64,000 nt of DNA, from the NCBI RefSeq assembly GCF_001697145.1, contig NZ_CP012719.1, forward strand, positions 282,501 to 346,500, read 5' to 3'. Shown one piece after another: positions 63,364-64,000 of this stretch. The stretch's first letter is position 1. The number at the start of each line of letters is the position of its first letter. The stretch is from Streptococcus anginosus (GTDB lineage Bacteria; Bacillota; Bacilli; Lactobacillales; Streptococcaceae). The position numbers and the translations under genes were made by a program. The notes beneath the pieces are model-generated. The model was not told where the DNA came from. It ran no database searches and saw only the letters and a program-made list of their open reading frames with translations.

Positions 63364-64000
63364 TGGTTAGTCTCCAGTTCTTTATTTTTTGTTAGTCTTG
63401 TAGTCTTTTCTGAAAAAATCAGAGCTTTCTCATGAGGGACGTTCTCGCTTGTTTGTACAGCTAGTTTCTTAATGTCATTTTGTGCCCATTTCTTAAATTG
63501 CTCTGTAGAAAAACTTAAGGTCGCATAATCATTAGAGGCATTTACAAAATGATAGACTACGGTTGAAATTCGTCTATAAAGCTGTTCAATTGGATCGCGC
63601 TGACGGTCTTCTAATCGTACCATTTTATTATATGCTTCTTCTGGTGAGAAAATAGAGGTGATATGTACTTCTGTCCACAAAGCATAGATGTTGGTATATC
63701 GTGCATGGATTTGTTGAGGGTATTTATCAAGTATTGTCAAAAGTTGCTTAAAACTCAATTCTCCTTTAAATTCATCTAAGAACAGAATCTGCTCCCCTTG
63801 GTAGTGGTCAAAACCACCATTTTGAAAATCAGATAAAACATATACTTCATCACGCCCATGTTCTTGTTGGAGTTGAATTTGTGCGTAGCTTTTGCCCGTA
63901 CCAGATTCTCCATAATGCCAATAGACTGTCATCTGTTTTTCTGTAGGAACAGCTTTTAATCTCGTCTGATAAAAATGTTCTTTGATAAGTTTAGAGTAAC
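63360..64000 (-). CDS. Rep-like protein with SF3-type ATPase, partial (5' end beyond window)
   Basis: The frame is open from the stop at 63360 through the right edge, and at least 22 codons lie upstream of the ATG at 63932. Walker A is in YGESGTGKSYAQ, the Walker B-like ILFLDEFKGE follows about 40 residues later, and then a conserved TSIFSPEEAY. This is the C-terminal helicase half of rolling-circle/CRESS-like Rep proteins found on small plasmids and chromosomal islands. The N-terminal HUH endonuclease should lie outside the window. It marks an element with its own replication. Confidence 0.8.
   Translation of the reverse strand, partial: YSKLIKEHFYQTRLKAVPTEKQMTVYWHYGESGTGKSYAQIQLQQEHGRDEVYVLSDFQNGGFDHYQGEQILFLDEFKGELSFKQLLTILDKYPQQIHARYTNIYALWTEVHITSIFSPEEAYNKMVRLEDRQRDPIEQLYRRISTVVYHFVNASNDYATLSFSTEQFKKWAQNDIKKLAVQTSENVPHEKALIFSEKTTRLTKNKELETNQ

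Overview
The window is chromosomal DNA of a low-GC Firmicute and almost certainly a Streptococcus of the viridans type. It carries the streptococcal FASII cluster with FabM, FabK and FabT in place of FabA, FabI and FapR. The strings ecsAB-ccrZ-trmB / rimP-nusA-ylxR-ylxQ-infB-rbfA, rsmH-ftsL-pbpX-mraY and glyQS, and a ManLMN PTS with a DUF956 partner, point the same way. The species cannot be fixed from the sequence alone.

Layout. 1-1.7 kb: a frameshifted ORF at the left edge and an aspartate kinase, both on the minus strand. 1.8-12.5 kb: the complete fatty-acid synthesis and acetyl-CoA carboxylase cluster, with FabT-type operators at fabM and fabK. 12.6-18.1 kb: a DedA membrane protein, T-box controlled serS, DUF956 and manLMN with a cre-like site. 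18.5-24.6 kb: HAD phosphatase, DUF1361 protein, purine-type permease, tsaE-GNAT-LCP operon, a small coiled-coil protein and HIT. 24.7-35.2 kb: the Ecs transporter, CcrZ, TrmB and the NusA/IF2 operon, interrupted by an intergenic repeat, a dead tetR gene and a VIT-type metal transporter. 35.4-38.2 kb: Na/Pi-type transporter and a lipoprotein. 38.7-40 kb: nagA with a palindromic operator.

40.1-44.9 kb is a patchwork variable locus. It holds a possible 39-residue membrane peptide, two unusually GC-rich genes (aldo/keto reductase, DUF6261), a degenerate 42-bp tandem repeat, and an AT-rich block with one 1.1-kb gene and two small ORFs broken by frameshifts or stops, next to one intact membrane-anchored gene. 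45-51 kb: T-box controlled glyQS, DUF896, KtrAB potassium uptake, and a two-gene XRE/membrane-peptide module with two matching operators. 51.2-55.7 kb: division and wall genes. 55.9-57.3 kb: a complete IS3-family element (IS150-like) with a 3-bp target duplication, a programmed frameshift site and an inward-protecting terminator. 57.7-61.6 kb: oligopeptide-binding lipoprotein, tRNA-Leu, class II aldolase, GNAT. 61.6-64 kb: tRNA-Thr followed by an integrase, DUF771 and a Rep/SF3-type protein, which is the left end of an integrated element that runs off the window.

Functional threads. Housekeeping operons dominate, with textbook sigma-A promoters of 16-18 bp spacing. Regulation visible in the DNA includes FabT feedback on lipid synthesis, two T-boxes, catabolite control of manLMN, a nagA operator and XRE autoregulation. 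The most unusual expression signals are the rimP start, where the only codon at proper distance from a strong Shine-Dalgarno is AUC, and two genes (tsaE, rsmH) whose -10 box lies so close to the ATG that their mRNAs should be leaderless. I saw no CRISPR array and no clear intact novel defence system. The best leads are the decayed 42.6-44.9 kb cluster and the element at the right edge.
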